This document shows, one piece after another, positions 41,635 through 52,889 of a stretch of 64,000 bases of DNA. Position 1 is the stretch's first letter. Each line of letters starts with the position of its first letter. The notes under the pieces are model-generated. The model was not told the origin of the DNA and ran no database searches. It was given only the letters and a program-made list of their open reading frames with translations. Origin of the DNA: Cervus elaphus (lineage: Eukaryota > Chordata > Mammalia > Artiodactyla > Cervidae); NCBI RefSeq assembly GCF_910594005.1, contig NC_057832.1, positions 99,087,152 through 99,151,151 of the forward strand. The letters are read 5' to 3'. The position numbers and the translations under genes were made by a program.

Positions 41635-44600
41635 CACACACATGAGCTCCTCCACCCAGCCCAGCATGCGGTTTGCCCTCCCCAGAACACCATGTCTCTT
41701 TCCAATAGGACCTTCGCTCACCAGGCTGGCGGGGCTTCTCCTGGTTCTTCCCCATCGCTTGGGATGGGCTGTCCCTCTGCAAGAGGCCCGCCATTTACTC
41801 TCTCTCTCCTGACCCCTGTGACCCTGAACTACGATGAGGAGGCCGGACTGAGCACACTTGCTCTCTGGATGGCCGAGTTCCAGATGGACCCAGGATCCTC
41901 GGGCTCACTGCCCTCTTGCACAGTCCTTTTGGGCATCCCTGTGACCTGTTACTGCTGTCAGAGCCTTTTCAGTGTGTGGAGGGGTGATGAGGAAGCCCCC
42001 GTAAGCTCTTTTCTACCTGAGCAGATGCCTCTTTCTTGTTCCTGTCCTGGGAGTCACTGGTGGGCCTGGACAAGCTGTCAGGCTGTGTCGGCTTCCCTGC
42101 AGCTTTGGAAGTGCTGCTCTGGAAGAAAGGGAGGAGGATAGGCTGGAAGAAGTAGGGGAGACCGGTCCGCAGACTGACACAGATCAGCAGAGACCCCTGG
42201 CTCCTGCATGCCCACCAGTGTCCTTATGTGCCCAGTCTGCCTGGCACAGGGTCCTGGGTGGGCATCAGAGTGCCAGCTGGCTCCCGACTTGGAAAACTGT
42301 GAAACACTGAGATTCCAGGATGCCTGGTAAGGTACCAGATGCCTGGTAAGAACTCCCTCTGGACACCTCTCCAGTGAGGCCTAGCCCACTCCCCTTCTCT
42401 GGGAGGAGTGGTCCTGCCCTAGGAGACCTCCCCCACTCTGGAGTCCTTCAGCCTTCAGGGCTCTCTGCTTTCTTGACTTTCTGCCCGCAGCATCAGAGGC
42501 CATAGAAGCAGCAGACCAGCCTGGGGGTTCCCCATCTGGGCCCCCAGGCCTGATTCCTACATGGCAGTAGCTCTGGCCCAAGGGTACCTGGCTGGGAAGA
42601 ACCAAACACCTGTACCCAAGCTCTGTTGGTTCCCGGCCCCTCAGGAGCTTCTTGCCCTGCCTTCACTACACACGTGATGTGCTCGTGCCACGACCCCCAG
42701 CCAGCCCACCCCTTAGGAGGCCAGAGGGACAGCCCGGACATCCCCTTCCCGCGATGAAGTGCCGAGAGGCCACGTGGGACAAATATCCTGCCCCTGCCCC
42801 CTCCCATAGTCTCACACACCAGCTCCTCCGGATCAGAGAGTGCCTCCTCTGGACTCCCAGAGCCGTCCTGGCTGTCCCTTCCCATCCAGGGTGGCTCTGG
42901 CCTCATTCCACCACCCTGAGGTCCAGATGTGAGCTGAGAAGAGGCCCCCCCTTGGGCTGACGCTGCCATCCTGGACACAGCTGAGCACCCCACCCCCCAA
43001 CTTAGAGGGACAATAGTCCCAGCCACATAGGGGGTCCTGAGCCCTGGTTATAAGCTTCAGGGACTTGAGATGAACCTGGCTGAGAAGCCATGGGGCCTCC
43101 TGCTTCCCACATTGATGATGGGTGGTCCTCATGCATCTAGATGGGAACCCTCTCTCTGGTGGGGACACCTATGAATTCTAGGCTTCGGCCAAGTCTGCTT
43201 GGGACAAGCAGGAACACTGAAGTCTACAGCTGGTTCCTGTGGGACTGGGGTGGCCTCCATACCCACAAAGCAGGGACTCAGCCATTCCCACTGCCAGAGC
43301 CCTGGAAGCCTGCGGTTTCCAGGTTGGACTTCCTTCTCTTTCTTTTCCACCTTGTCCAAGAGCTGCATGCTCTAAAGTGAGTCCTTCAGACCGGCAGGAA
43401 GGATGGAGTCCCTGGCCCCTTCTTGGACACAGCCCAGGAGAGGGGAGGGAAGTGGTTTGAGCAAAGCACTGAACTAAGCAGATTTTAGGAGTGTCTGAAT
43501 CAGACCAAGGGCAGATGGGAGGAAGGGGTACGAGGATGAGGATCTGGGCAAAAGGCATCCTCATGTCTCAGTGGGGCACATGATACAAGGCGGGGGACAG
43601 TTGGCAGAAGGACCAATGACGATTGCACCAAGAGGCAGGGCAGGGGGCAGGCGGCGTGGGGTGGAGGAGGACACTAAGACACCGAGCTGAGCTAGGAGCA
43701 AATTGCTGGGACATTTATTTACAGTGGATGGGGAGAAACTCAAGCAATAGTGAAATCTCGGGATCTGAGAGTTGAAGTGAGAAAGAGATGCAGAGATTGG
43801 AGTTTCTGAGGCATACCTGAGGATTTCAGGGACTCCTGGAACTGTGGGTTCAAGGTCCAGAGCAGAATCCATGGGCAAAGGGTGGGAGCCAGACTGCTGA
43901 GGACTAGGGAAAGGAGAAGGGCAGACCATGGAGACAAAGGGAAATAGCATTGGTTCTCTGTGGGCCTGGGGATGGACAAGGGCAGTCGCGGAGCTTCCTG
44001 GGACTCAGGCCATTGGAAGAAAGGGTGCAGATTTGGGAGAGGGGGGACGTGAGGTCGAGAGGCATCTGTGTGACAGTGCTGCCCGAGTGGGGGACTTCCA
44101 GCTCACCCCTCAGAGTGCTCCGAGGAGGATGGTTTAGTAAGAAAGGGGAAGGAAGCCCCAGTTGTGGCGTCCTGGGCCACAGTGATGCTTTCAGATACAG
44201 TATCATGTCCTCTGCAGGCAGGAGCCAGCGTGGCAGCATGAAGCCCTGGTCAGACCACATGGCGCCTCTGCTCAGCCTGTGCAGCGACCACGGGGCGCTC
44301 TTGGCCTGGGTCTGCTACTGAGGCACTGACTGTCTGTTTGGCTCCACAGAACGGAAGCTCCAGGAGGGCAGGGGAATTTAGACCGAGCTGCCTTTGATCG
44401 GCCACTTTCACCTGGCGCAGCTGAAGTTCTCACTGTGACTCTGCAGTTATCGTTCTCACATTACGGGCAGGACTTGGGGGTCCTCGGAGTCTGAGGTTTG
44501 CCCAGGATCAGACCATTCCTGAGGGGAGAGCCAGGGTGTGTCTCGGGCCAGCTGGATCCCAGAGCCCAGTGTCTCACCAATAAGTTCCCAGAAATGGGGG

Positions 44601-45445
44601 TGAATATCTAAGGGCCAGGCCGCCACGGGGAAGCCTGACAGCCCAGACTGAGGGGCCAGGTCTCCTGGAGGCGAGGTGTGGGGGGCGGGTCCCGGGCCTG
44701 TGTTGAGGGGACGGGTCTAGAGTCGGGAGGGGGCCTTGTCCGGCTGCCTGCAGGACCTCTAGGTTCTCTCCCCACCACTCACACTGGGCTTTCGGTTCCC
44801 TTTGGTGGTGTGGCTCCCCCCACCCCCAACCCCTGCACATATACACACGCACCATGGCTTCAACCGGAATCAGGCCTCTCACCACACCCTCAATCTGATG
44901 CCCCAACCAGGGGAAGTGGGGGCAGGGGCTGTCTCACCGTTGGAAATGAGAGGCGTGGACACACATCTCTGCCGAGGCTCCCGGGGCTGTGGAGGCCACG
45001 TCTTCTCGTTCCCTGTGTGTCTCGGCCCCACTGCGGGGGAACTTGGAGTGATCACATGGGGTAACTGATGCAGTCTCACTTCCCCTTTGCTTGAGCCTCA
45101 CCATAAGACAGCATCCAGAAGCAAGGGGACCCTTCAATTTTGGAAAAGCCTGAGAGATGCTCTCTGTCCCCACCCCTTCTTCCTGATGCCGTGTCTCTGG
45201 CCCAGAGTGCTTCTTGGTTCAGGGTCTCCTGAACCTGGGGAAGGCAGGACCCAAGGGGTGTGGGCATAGCCCCTGGCCCTGGAGCTTCATGCCAATGCTG
45301 CGATCTCAATAGTACCATCACCTCCCCTTTTGCCGCAGGAAATGAGATTCACAGGACCTGCCTAAGGTCCCTGAACTTGAACACAGCAGAAGTGGATGCC
45401 AGCTCAAGGGCAGTGCCCCTGCTTCTACACACAGCCTCCAGAGGA
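41635..45445. other. Long unique intergenic stretch, no gene seen
   Basis: About 3.8 kb of moderately GC-rich DNA almost free of recognisable repeats. Open frames up to about 180 residues exist but have no domain, codon or splice support. Confidence 0.45.
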
Positions 45446-45446
45446 T

Positions 45447-45588
45447 TCTTTTTTTTAAACTTATTTGGCTGTGCCAGGGCTTAGGTGCAGCAGATGGGAT
45501 CCACGTCCCTGACCAGGGATTGAACCCAGGCCCCCTGCATTGGGAGCACACAGCCTTAGCCACTGTACCACCAGGGAAATACCCCAAA
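45447..45588 (-). mobile_element. CHR-2-type SINE, antisense
   Basis: Poly-T, TTATTTGGCTGTGCCAGGG, CTGACCAGGGATTGAACCC, ending GTACCACCAGGGAAAT. Confidence 0.85.
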
Positions 45589-45594
45589 TGGCTT

Positions 45595-46780
45595 TAGATA
45601 AAGTTCAGAGGCTCTTAGGGTGGGGGTCCTCACCTGAGGACTGGGGATAGTGGTGGGGGCGGGCAGGGTGCAGGATCCTAGTCTTAGTCTCCCTTAGACT
45701 GTGGTGGGGGGTGCATTTAGCAATAAAAGAAGACTCTTCTTGACGATCATTCCAGATACATTTTCTAGTCCAACATAGAATACTTCCTATTAAGCACAAC
45801 TCACCTCCAGTGAAGAAGGTTTGTATTTTGGGGGGAACTATTTTCAATTGAAATAGCAGTTTCACTTTTAAAGAAAGAAATACAGAACGATCTCCCTATC
45901 CTCATTTTCTGCATTCACACTTTAAATCTTAAAAATCTTAAATAGTGAAATATTCAGCAGATACAAATAATACAATACTTATATAAAATTATATTTCTAT
46001 TTTATGTTAGGGCTACAAGAGTGGGGGAGAAGGAGAGAAATGCAAGAGAGGAGAAAAAGGACAACACATAATGAGCAATGATACAGATCAGGGGTGAAGA
46101 TTAACCCAGGTATTTCTACAGAGATGGAGGCGGGAAGGGAAGGTCAAAGTTCTGATTCATCAACTAACTGCTACCCCTGTGTTTGTTAAAAACATAGGCG
46201 CTAAACTTTAAAGGGCAAAGAGTACTTTCTAGAACTTACGTATTTTAGTTTCTACCTAAGATTTAATCGATTGACGTAAATTTCCTTCATATAAAAATGT
46301 TTTTTATTAAAAGTTACTATAGAAAATAGGAGATGAAAAGACAGGCGTGGTTCCTGAGTAAGCTGATTCTAGTGGACATCAGACATTAAACTCCTAGGTG
46401 AAAACCAGTGAAGATAAGCCTCAGGGTCTGGGAACCCTACCCAGGAGACAAAGTCAAGGTAAACTTTTCAAAGGAGGTGATGCTGAAACAAAATTTGAAG
46501 AGGAGCAGGAGTTCCCAAGCGAAGAATGCTCCAGGGGAGGGAACTGGACAGTGTGAGGGTTGCGACCAGCGAGCAAGGCCTGCCTGTGGAACCAAAAAAA
46601 CGTTCAGACTGGCAGACGGATGGTCAAGGTAGGGGTACGTGAAGAGGTGGGACAAGAGACCAAGGCGCTGGCCCACAGAGGTCCCCAGGGCGATCAGGGA
46701 GGGGGAGCAGGGGCAGGCAGGTGCGAAGGTTAAGGATTGGAAAGAAACAGAGTAGCCTGAGCATCCCTGTCTGTAGGCAC
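45595..46780. other. Intergenic upstream of IRF5, no gene seen
   Basis: AT-rich then neutral unique sequence leading into the IRF5 CpG-rich region. Confidence 0.5.
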
Positions 46781-47240
46781 CTCACGTGGAGCGAGTGTTT
46801 GAGTCTGGATGCCAGTGGCTGGGGATTGGGCGGCCCTCGGAAGGGTTCGCGTGCGCGTGGGACGAGGGCCAGGCGCTACTAGTCCCCCCACCGCGCTCGT
46901 ACGTGGCTCGGTTGACCGCCAGTGTCCGCTCCGATCTAGAGCTCCCGGAGGGACAGGCTAGAAAGTTCCCGGGCCCAGCCGATCACCATGGCAGGGTGGG
47001 GTGGGGGGCTGAGGTTGTGGAACGACTCTTGTCGCCTCCAGATTTCTGAAGGAGCCCAGCAGTCCGTCCAGGCCACGCGCTGGCGCGCGTCTCCGCCAGG
47101 CCCTGAGCTGCAGGGGAACCAGCCTGGCCCGAGGCTCAGCCCCGTCCCTCGGTCGCTGCGTCTGCGCGGGGACCCCAGGGTGGCTCTGCGGGGCAGGGCG
47201 GGGCGCTGCCGGCGCACCGAGGCTGGGCGGCCGCGGCCCA

Positions 47241-47254
47241 GGGGCGGGGGCGGG
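47241..47254 (+). promoter_or_regulatory. IRF5: Tandem GC box (candidate Sp1 site)
   Basis: GGGGCGGGGGCGGG, two overlapping GC boxes about 115 bases before the predicted exon 1 donor. In people a CGGGG copy-number variant near exon 1A of IRF5 is reported to change Sp1 binding; equivalence of this element is inference. Confidence 0.55.
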
Positions 47255-47269
47255 TGATGCGGAAGTGGC

Positions 47270-47369
47270 GAGCGGGCGGGCGGACCCGCGCGGCTCCAGG
47301 ACAGCGCGGCTCGGCCCCACCGCCTGGCCGAGGCTCCCGGGCGCAGCCACGCGGGCTCACAGCAGACAG
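47270..47369 (+). other. IRF5: Predicted IRF5 non-coding exon 1 (5' boundary uncertain)
   Basis: Donor AGCAGACAG then GTAGGT at 47,370 in the CpG-rich region. Joining it to the acceptor at 52,683/52,684 gives a 5' UTR ending 11 bases into exon 2 before ATG. The start near 47,270 is a guess; other first exons are known for this gene family member. Confidence 0.5.
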
Positions 47370-48208
47370 GTAGGTCCCGGCGGCCGCGCGCTCCTCTCCG
47401 CGCCCGCGGGGCACCTGCTGGCGGCGGGCTGGGGACTGAAGCGGGGCGGGCGGGCGGGAGGGGTCAGCGTCCGGCTCTTCCAGGTGCCCGAGCTCGGGGT
47501 GGGGGAAGCCCAAGGCAGGACGCGCCCCGCCGTGGTGGGGGCCTCCAAGATGCCTCCTATGTCTTGATCAGAGTGGGGTGCCCCGCACCAGCAGCCTTGG
47601 TCCAGAAGGCACCCGAGGAGCCCCGAGGCGCGGGCGGCGGAGTCCGCACCGCTGCCAGGGGCGCCAGCTCTCCAGCTTCTCTCCCTTCCTCTCGCCTTCG
47701 CGGAGGATGGGCAGCGCCCGGCTGCCATGGGATGGGCAGAGCCCGGCTTGGGCCATGGAGGGAAAGCCCCGATTCCCCCTAGAATTCTGTGCTCTCCGAT
47801 CCCCCTTCCCCGGGCAGCCCTCCCCTCATCCTTTCCAGAAAGAGAATGAGGTTTAAGAGGTTCATCTCTCCCTGGATCTTAAGGCCAATGGAAAGAATTC
47901 GGGCAGAGAGTGGGTAGGAAGATGGTGTCAGGCGAGGCGCCGGCTGTTCTTTTACTTGCAGCCAAGAAAAGAAGGTGCTGACCCTCCTAAGCGAGAAGTT
48001 CGGACGTGATACTTCGTAGACTAGTTTCTCTACGGCCTTCCCCCGAACATCAGAAGGAAACAATCGAGAATCTAAAAGTGGAGGGAAAGTGAGACCAGTG
48101 TGACCGTGTTGCGGGATAGGAGACGGTGAACACCTGCGCGGCCCGGGCGCGCAGTTGTCTCTCTGGCCCCGGAGGCACCGGATCTGGCTGTGGGGAGCTG
48201 GGGCGGAG

Positions 48209-48218
48209 GGGACTTCCC
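48209..48218 (+). promoter_or_regulatory. IRF5: Perfect NF-kappaB consensus in IRF5 intron 1
   Basis: GGGACTTCCC matches GGGRNWYYCC exactly, in a CpG-containing stretch about 840 bases after the predicted exon 1. Function not shown by sequence. Confidence 0.4.
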
Positions 48219-49198
48219 TGGCTTCGCCGCCACCCTGTGCCCATCAGAGCGGGGATGAGGGCGGTGGCGCCACCACCCTGAGGAGCGGTCTGAGAGGCAG
48301 ACCCTAAACCAGCGCTCCGGGCCGGGGAGCGGATGGGGGTAGTTCAGTGGGCTGGGCCAAGAGGCGCGGCCAAGCTGCCCCGGGTGGCACCTGCGGGGAC
48401 GGTCTTGTGAGCAGAGCCGAGCTGGGGCTCTCTGCGCGCCCAGAGAAGGGATGAGTGACCAGGACCAGTAAGGACGAGGGAGGGGTCGATGGAGAAAGCT
48501 AGAGTCTCCCGGGAGAGAGCAGGGTTATAGGGCTGGGTACTGGGGCTCCAGCAAGTCAAGGGAAGCCTTAGGAAACCACCCTTTTTTTGACCCTGGGGTT
48601 TCCCCCACTGCGCCTTGGCCTTACCCCATCATGCCCCCAGAGGAAGCCGAGGGAAGCGTCTTTCTGCCCACATCTGCCGCCCAGGAGTCTCAGCTCGTCT
48701 CCCCTGGAGGGGGAGGGGCTTAAGGTCTCGCTGGGCGCAGGGCACCCATGCCTTCTCCAGGAGTTTGGTGTGGAGTTTGCAGGAAACGTCTGAATCAAAT
48801 TCAGGAGGTGCAAGGGCTTACTGATCGCGCACTACTGGGGGCTGCAGAGCCTCCTCCCCTAGGGGGTCCCTGGTACCCACGGTGTTTAGGCTTTCCTTGT
48901 GGCTGGTTCCTGGGACTTCAGGAGTTGTGGGGCCTGTGCACCTCTGGAGATGCTCCTGGGCTGCCCCTTCCCCTATAATAGGGCCTTCCTCAGGTCCTCA
49001 GCAGGCAACTCCTCCTTTGATGTTTCCATGGAAGCTAATGTATGCTCATCAGGCTTTCCCCCATCTTTCAGGGCTCTAATCCACAAGGCTAGTTTGGGGG
49101 CTGCAAACCTGCACAGCTGTTGAGGAGTCAGGGCAGACCCCCTGACCAGCCTGCATTCTGATGGGAAGTCAAGTCCTCCTCCCAGCAGCCACGAGGGG

Positions 49199-49232
49199 CA
49201 TGTGTGTGTGTGTGTGTGTGTTTGTGTGTGTA
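49199..49232. repeat. (TG)n microsatellite
   Basis: TG tract broken by one TTTG, directly abutting the following antisense SINE. Confidence 0.95.
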
Positions 49233-49437
49233 GTTGCTCAGTTGTGTCCGACTCTTTGTGACCCCATGGACTGCAGCACACCAGGCTCCTCTGTCCAGGG
49301 GATTCTCCAGGCAAGAATACTGGAGTGGGTTGCCATGCCCTCCTCCAGGGGATCTTCCCCACCCAGAGATAGAACCTGGTATTCTAGAACAAAGTATTGC
49401 AGGCAGATTCTTTACCTCGTGAGCCACTTTCCTGGCG
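49233..49437 (-). mobile_element. Bov-tA SINE, antisense, IRF5 intron 1
   Basis: TTGCTCAGTTGTGTCCGACT start, CAAGAATACTGGAGTGGG body, tRNA-like head partly diverged (TTCTTTACCTCGTGAGCC). Confidence 0.9.
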
Positions 49438-50543
49438 GGGGAGGGGTATAGGATGGACTTTCTCAGGGCTGCGCTTCTGGGACCCCCTGCGAATCTGAGT
49501 GACTGCTTCTATCTGGAGCCTGCTTCTATCTGGAGCGAAGCAGGGATGGAGCGCTAAGGCACTGAAATTCAGAACTCCTGGCATTGGGACAGCTTGCCTC
49601 AGGTCTAAGCCCATCTCCAGGCAGGAAGAAGCCTCCTTGGGGAGCTGATGCTGAGCCTGGTCCTGATGCCCCTAGATGCAGGCAGACCTGTGGCTGAAGC
49701 TCCCTGTGTGGCATGCTGGGAAGACCCTCTCTTGGCCCTGGCCAGGCTTTTGGTGGGAGGCCCTCTCCCGAGCCCAGCCCTGTGCTGCTAGAAGGGGCTG
49801 CACCTTACTGCCAAGAGGTCAGAGTTTGTGTTGTAGAGCAGTGCAGCGGGACTTGCCCTGACTTCCTCCTCGCCCTGGGCAGAGAAATCGACCTTCCTGG
49901 CCTCTCAGTTCACCACCTCTGGCACAACTGTAGCCTGGACTATGTGTGAGGGTCATCAGGGAAGCTTGCCTTGCCCTCTGTCAACAGAACTTTCCTCAGT
50001 CCACCTTCTCACACCCAGAATGGCCCGCTGCTATGACTGTCGCCTGTCTGTTCTAGGACCCAGGCCTTTGGGAGGCGTGGGGATGCTACATACACAAATT
50101 GGATGAAGCTCTCCAACGCTGTGAATCACACAATGGCCGATGACTGCCAGCGGGCTTGAGGGTTGGGGGATGGGCTACAGGATGAGAGATGGAGCATTTG
50201 GTCGGGGGGACCCAAATGTGATTTTCTCCACATCCCTTCCCTCCCCCAGCTCATAGTGAGTCAGGTTTCCGAGTTGTCCTGTCTGGCCACTTTCGTTTCC
50301 CCTAGGGCTGGGTGGAGGCTAGTTCAGAAAGGGGAACCGAGCCACCCATCTTCTGAGACCTGGGGGCAGGGCCGGGTGCTCTCCCACCCTCTCTGTTGCA
50401 GCCCAGCACTGAGCACTGCTCTGGGGAGAGGCCCACAGACGAGAATCCTTAGCAGCGTGGAGGTGGCACTTAGCCGCCACAACCCAGAAAGGTGCTGGGC
50501 AGGGAATTTCAGGGGACATTCTGAAGCAGGCCTAGATGATGGG

Positions 50544-50571
<28 letters not shown>
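50544..50571. repeat. (GT)n microsatellite
   Basis: Uninterrupted GT tract of about 14 units in IRF5 intron 1. Confidence 0.97.
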
Positions 50572-50574
<3 letters not shown>

Positions 50575-52683
50575 AGTGCAGGCCGGGAAGCCCACCAAGA
50601 CTTGTGTACTCCCAGAAGCCTTTGCTCCCAGCAACAGTCCAGCCTGTGGTTGGGTGCCTTTGCTGAAGAGCAAGGATGTAGTCTGTCTCAGGGGAGGCTG
50701 TCTTGGTGTTGACTTGAACCCTAGTCTTTCTGCCACACGGGGGTATTTCTCATCCCCACCCCACTGAGTGTTTACATCAGCCACCCAGATACCTCATTTC
50801 CTTCAGTCATCCCTTCCCTGACAGGCCTGCCCACCTCAGACCCTCACCTGCCTCACAGGCCTCACAGCTTTCCTCTTGGGTCTGGTCTCACCTTTGAGTC
50901 AGAGGAGGATCCTGGGGAGAGCAGGGCTGGTTGGGGTGGCAGTGGGGTGGGGAGGGCGAGGACAGACGCCTCCAACACCTGGCTGGCCTTCCTTAGGTCC
51001 TACTTTGGTCCAGTAAGTGCAGATGCCCAGGAGGGGCGAGTGGTGAGGAAGAAAGAACGGGAGGCACTCCTGCCCTTGAAGAGGTTGCCCACTGACCTGA
51101 AAAGTAAGCAAGATGTCCGGGTCGGGGAGGCAGTGCAGGGTGGAATAAGAGCCCCACTTGTCTCAATGGAGAAGAGTTCAGGGCGGCCCATGGTGCTCTG
51201 GAGAGGGAGGTATGAGTGTTGGGGGACCCAGCCCGGAGGGCAAGTGTTGGCACCCTTGTTCCAGGAAGCATGACTTCTTAGGAAGACCCTGGCCCACCCC
51301 ATCCCTATGCCACCGTCATGGCCACCACTCCCTCTCCGTCACTTATGGAGCATCTTCTACAGGGGACGGGTGGACCAGAGAGGTGGGAGAGGAGTGTGGT
51401 GCATGCGCAGTGTGTGTACTCTTACACACACAATTGCACGCCCACCTAACTCACATGTGCTCAGAAACCTAGGGCCCGGGGTGGCAGGCAGCCTCAGTTC
51501 TCATCGTGGCTCAGCCCTTTGTTCCTTCCTTGCCCATCGACAGAGTCTCCTCTGAGTCTCAGGACGGGGGCTCTGATGGCTCCGTCCCTTCTGTCGCTGA
51601 CCCTGGGCTCACAGGTGAGGGGCAGGTGCAGGGGAGAAACCACGCAGGAGTGGGGCAGAGTGAGAGCGGGCTCAGGACAGGAAAGAGAAGTTTCAGTCCA
51701 GGGTCCGGAGAGGGGCTGGCAGGTGGAGGGGAGGAGGCAGGGATTCCCGGTGGCCAGCTGGCCTCTGACTAGGGAGGCAAGACTGTGGCCCAGGGTGGGG
51801 GTGGCGCTGGCTCCCGCGGGGACCGGATCTCTGTGGATCCCACAGCAAACATAAGGCGCTGCCGAACGAATGCATGGTTGGTGGAGGAACCAGAGTCTAG
51901 GAAATTGCTGCCTCGAAAAGCAGAAGTCCTAAGTTTGGTGGCCACTGTCCTTGCCAGCGATTCAGGCGGTAGATGGAGTTGGCTCATGGGATTTCTTTCA
52001 AGATATCTAGGTTGGGGGAGGATGGGAAGCTTTATCCCTGAGGGAAACCGAGGAAGGAAGGAAGCTCTGAGGTTTGGGTGTGGAAACCCCTCCCTGACTC
52101 ACAGGTTCTGCCTTGTCTTAGCGGGGTTTCTTGGAAGTTGGTTTGGTGAGGGAGAGGGAGGGGGGACAGGGGAAGCAGGAAGAAAGCTAAGCAAGGATGT
52201 GGGCTCAGCTGGAGACTGGCTTCAGCGAGAACCTGTGGGGACCCTGGAGCGCTCATCTGCTCCACCTGAAGCAAGGGGACCGGCCCTTTGTCCCTGTGTG
52301 TGTCTCTGACTGTGGGCTGTCCCCCACAGACGGGTGGGGTGGGCCTGGCCCGAGTGGGGCGGCTGAGGGCAGTTCTCTCGTGATGGGCAGCTCCGTGCTG
52401 TGCTTGGACTCACAGCAGCTGGGGAATTGCTGCCCCGCCAGGCACAGAACGTCTGGGTGGGACACCCCTACAGCTGTGTACCCCTCCTTCCTTTCCCTCA
52501 AACACAAAGCCCAGACGCAGGGATCTTGTGACAGAAAAGCTGATGGTTGGAGAGGAGAACTGACTTAAGCATCTGGACAGGCTGGAGAGACTTGGGCCTC
52601 CTGTGCTGGGAGGGAGGGGGAGCCCTACGGGCCACGGCTCGGCCCCCTGATGTGCCCTGACCGCCCCCTGCTCTCTCCGGCAG

Positions 52684-52889
52684 ACGCCTGTGCCATGAAC
52701 CAGCCGGCCCCCGCCGCCCTGCTTCCGCCCCGCCGCGTGCGGCTGAAGCCCTGGCTGGTGGCCCAGGTCAACAGCTGCCAGTACCCAGGGCTTCAGTGGG
52801 TCAACGGGGAAAAGAAATTGTTTTACATCCCCTGGCGCCACGCCACGCGGCACGGCCCCAGCCATGACGGAGATAACACCATCTTCAAG
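52684..52889 (+). CDS. IRF5: IRF5 exon 2: first coding exon, DNA-binding domain part 1
   Basis: Acceptor CCGGCAG at 52,683; 11 bases of 5' UTR, then ATG at 52,695 in GCCATGA context. Encodes residues 1-65, including PPRRVRLKPWLVAQVNSC and IPWRHATRHG. Donor GTAAGC. Confidence 0.96.

Larger units (their letters stand above)
46790..47760. promoter_or_regulatory. IRF5: CpG-rich promoter region of IRF5
   Basis: CpG density rises sharply from about 46,840 to 47,720, peaking at 47,080-47,460 with several GC boxes. It lies directly upstream of and over the predicted IRF5 exon 1, with no TATA box. A second moderate CpG cluster lies near 48,090-48,440. Confidence 0.75.

Noticed and set aside
41632..45068. 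Several 100-180-residue frames on both strands upstream of IRF5
   Set aside because: They overlap each other in different frames, have no recognisable domains and no plausible splice partners.
46936..47728. Overlapping frames on both strands in the CpG-rich region
   Set aside because: High GC removes stop codons by chance; the region is better explained as the IRF5 promoter and non-coding first exon.
50947..51273. 108-residue plus-strand frame in IRF5 intron 1 as an alternative coding exon
   Set aside because: An acceptor-like CCTTAG precedes it, but no donor in a usable phase to exon 2 and no IRF similarity were seen; at most a non-coding alternative first exon.
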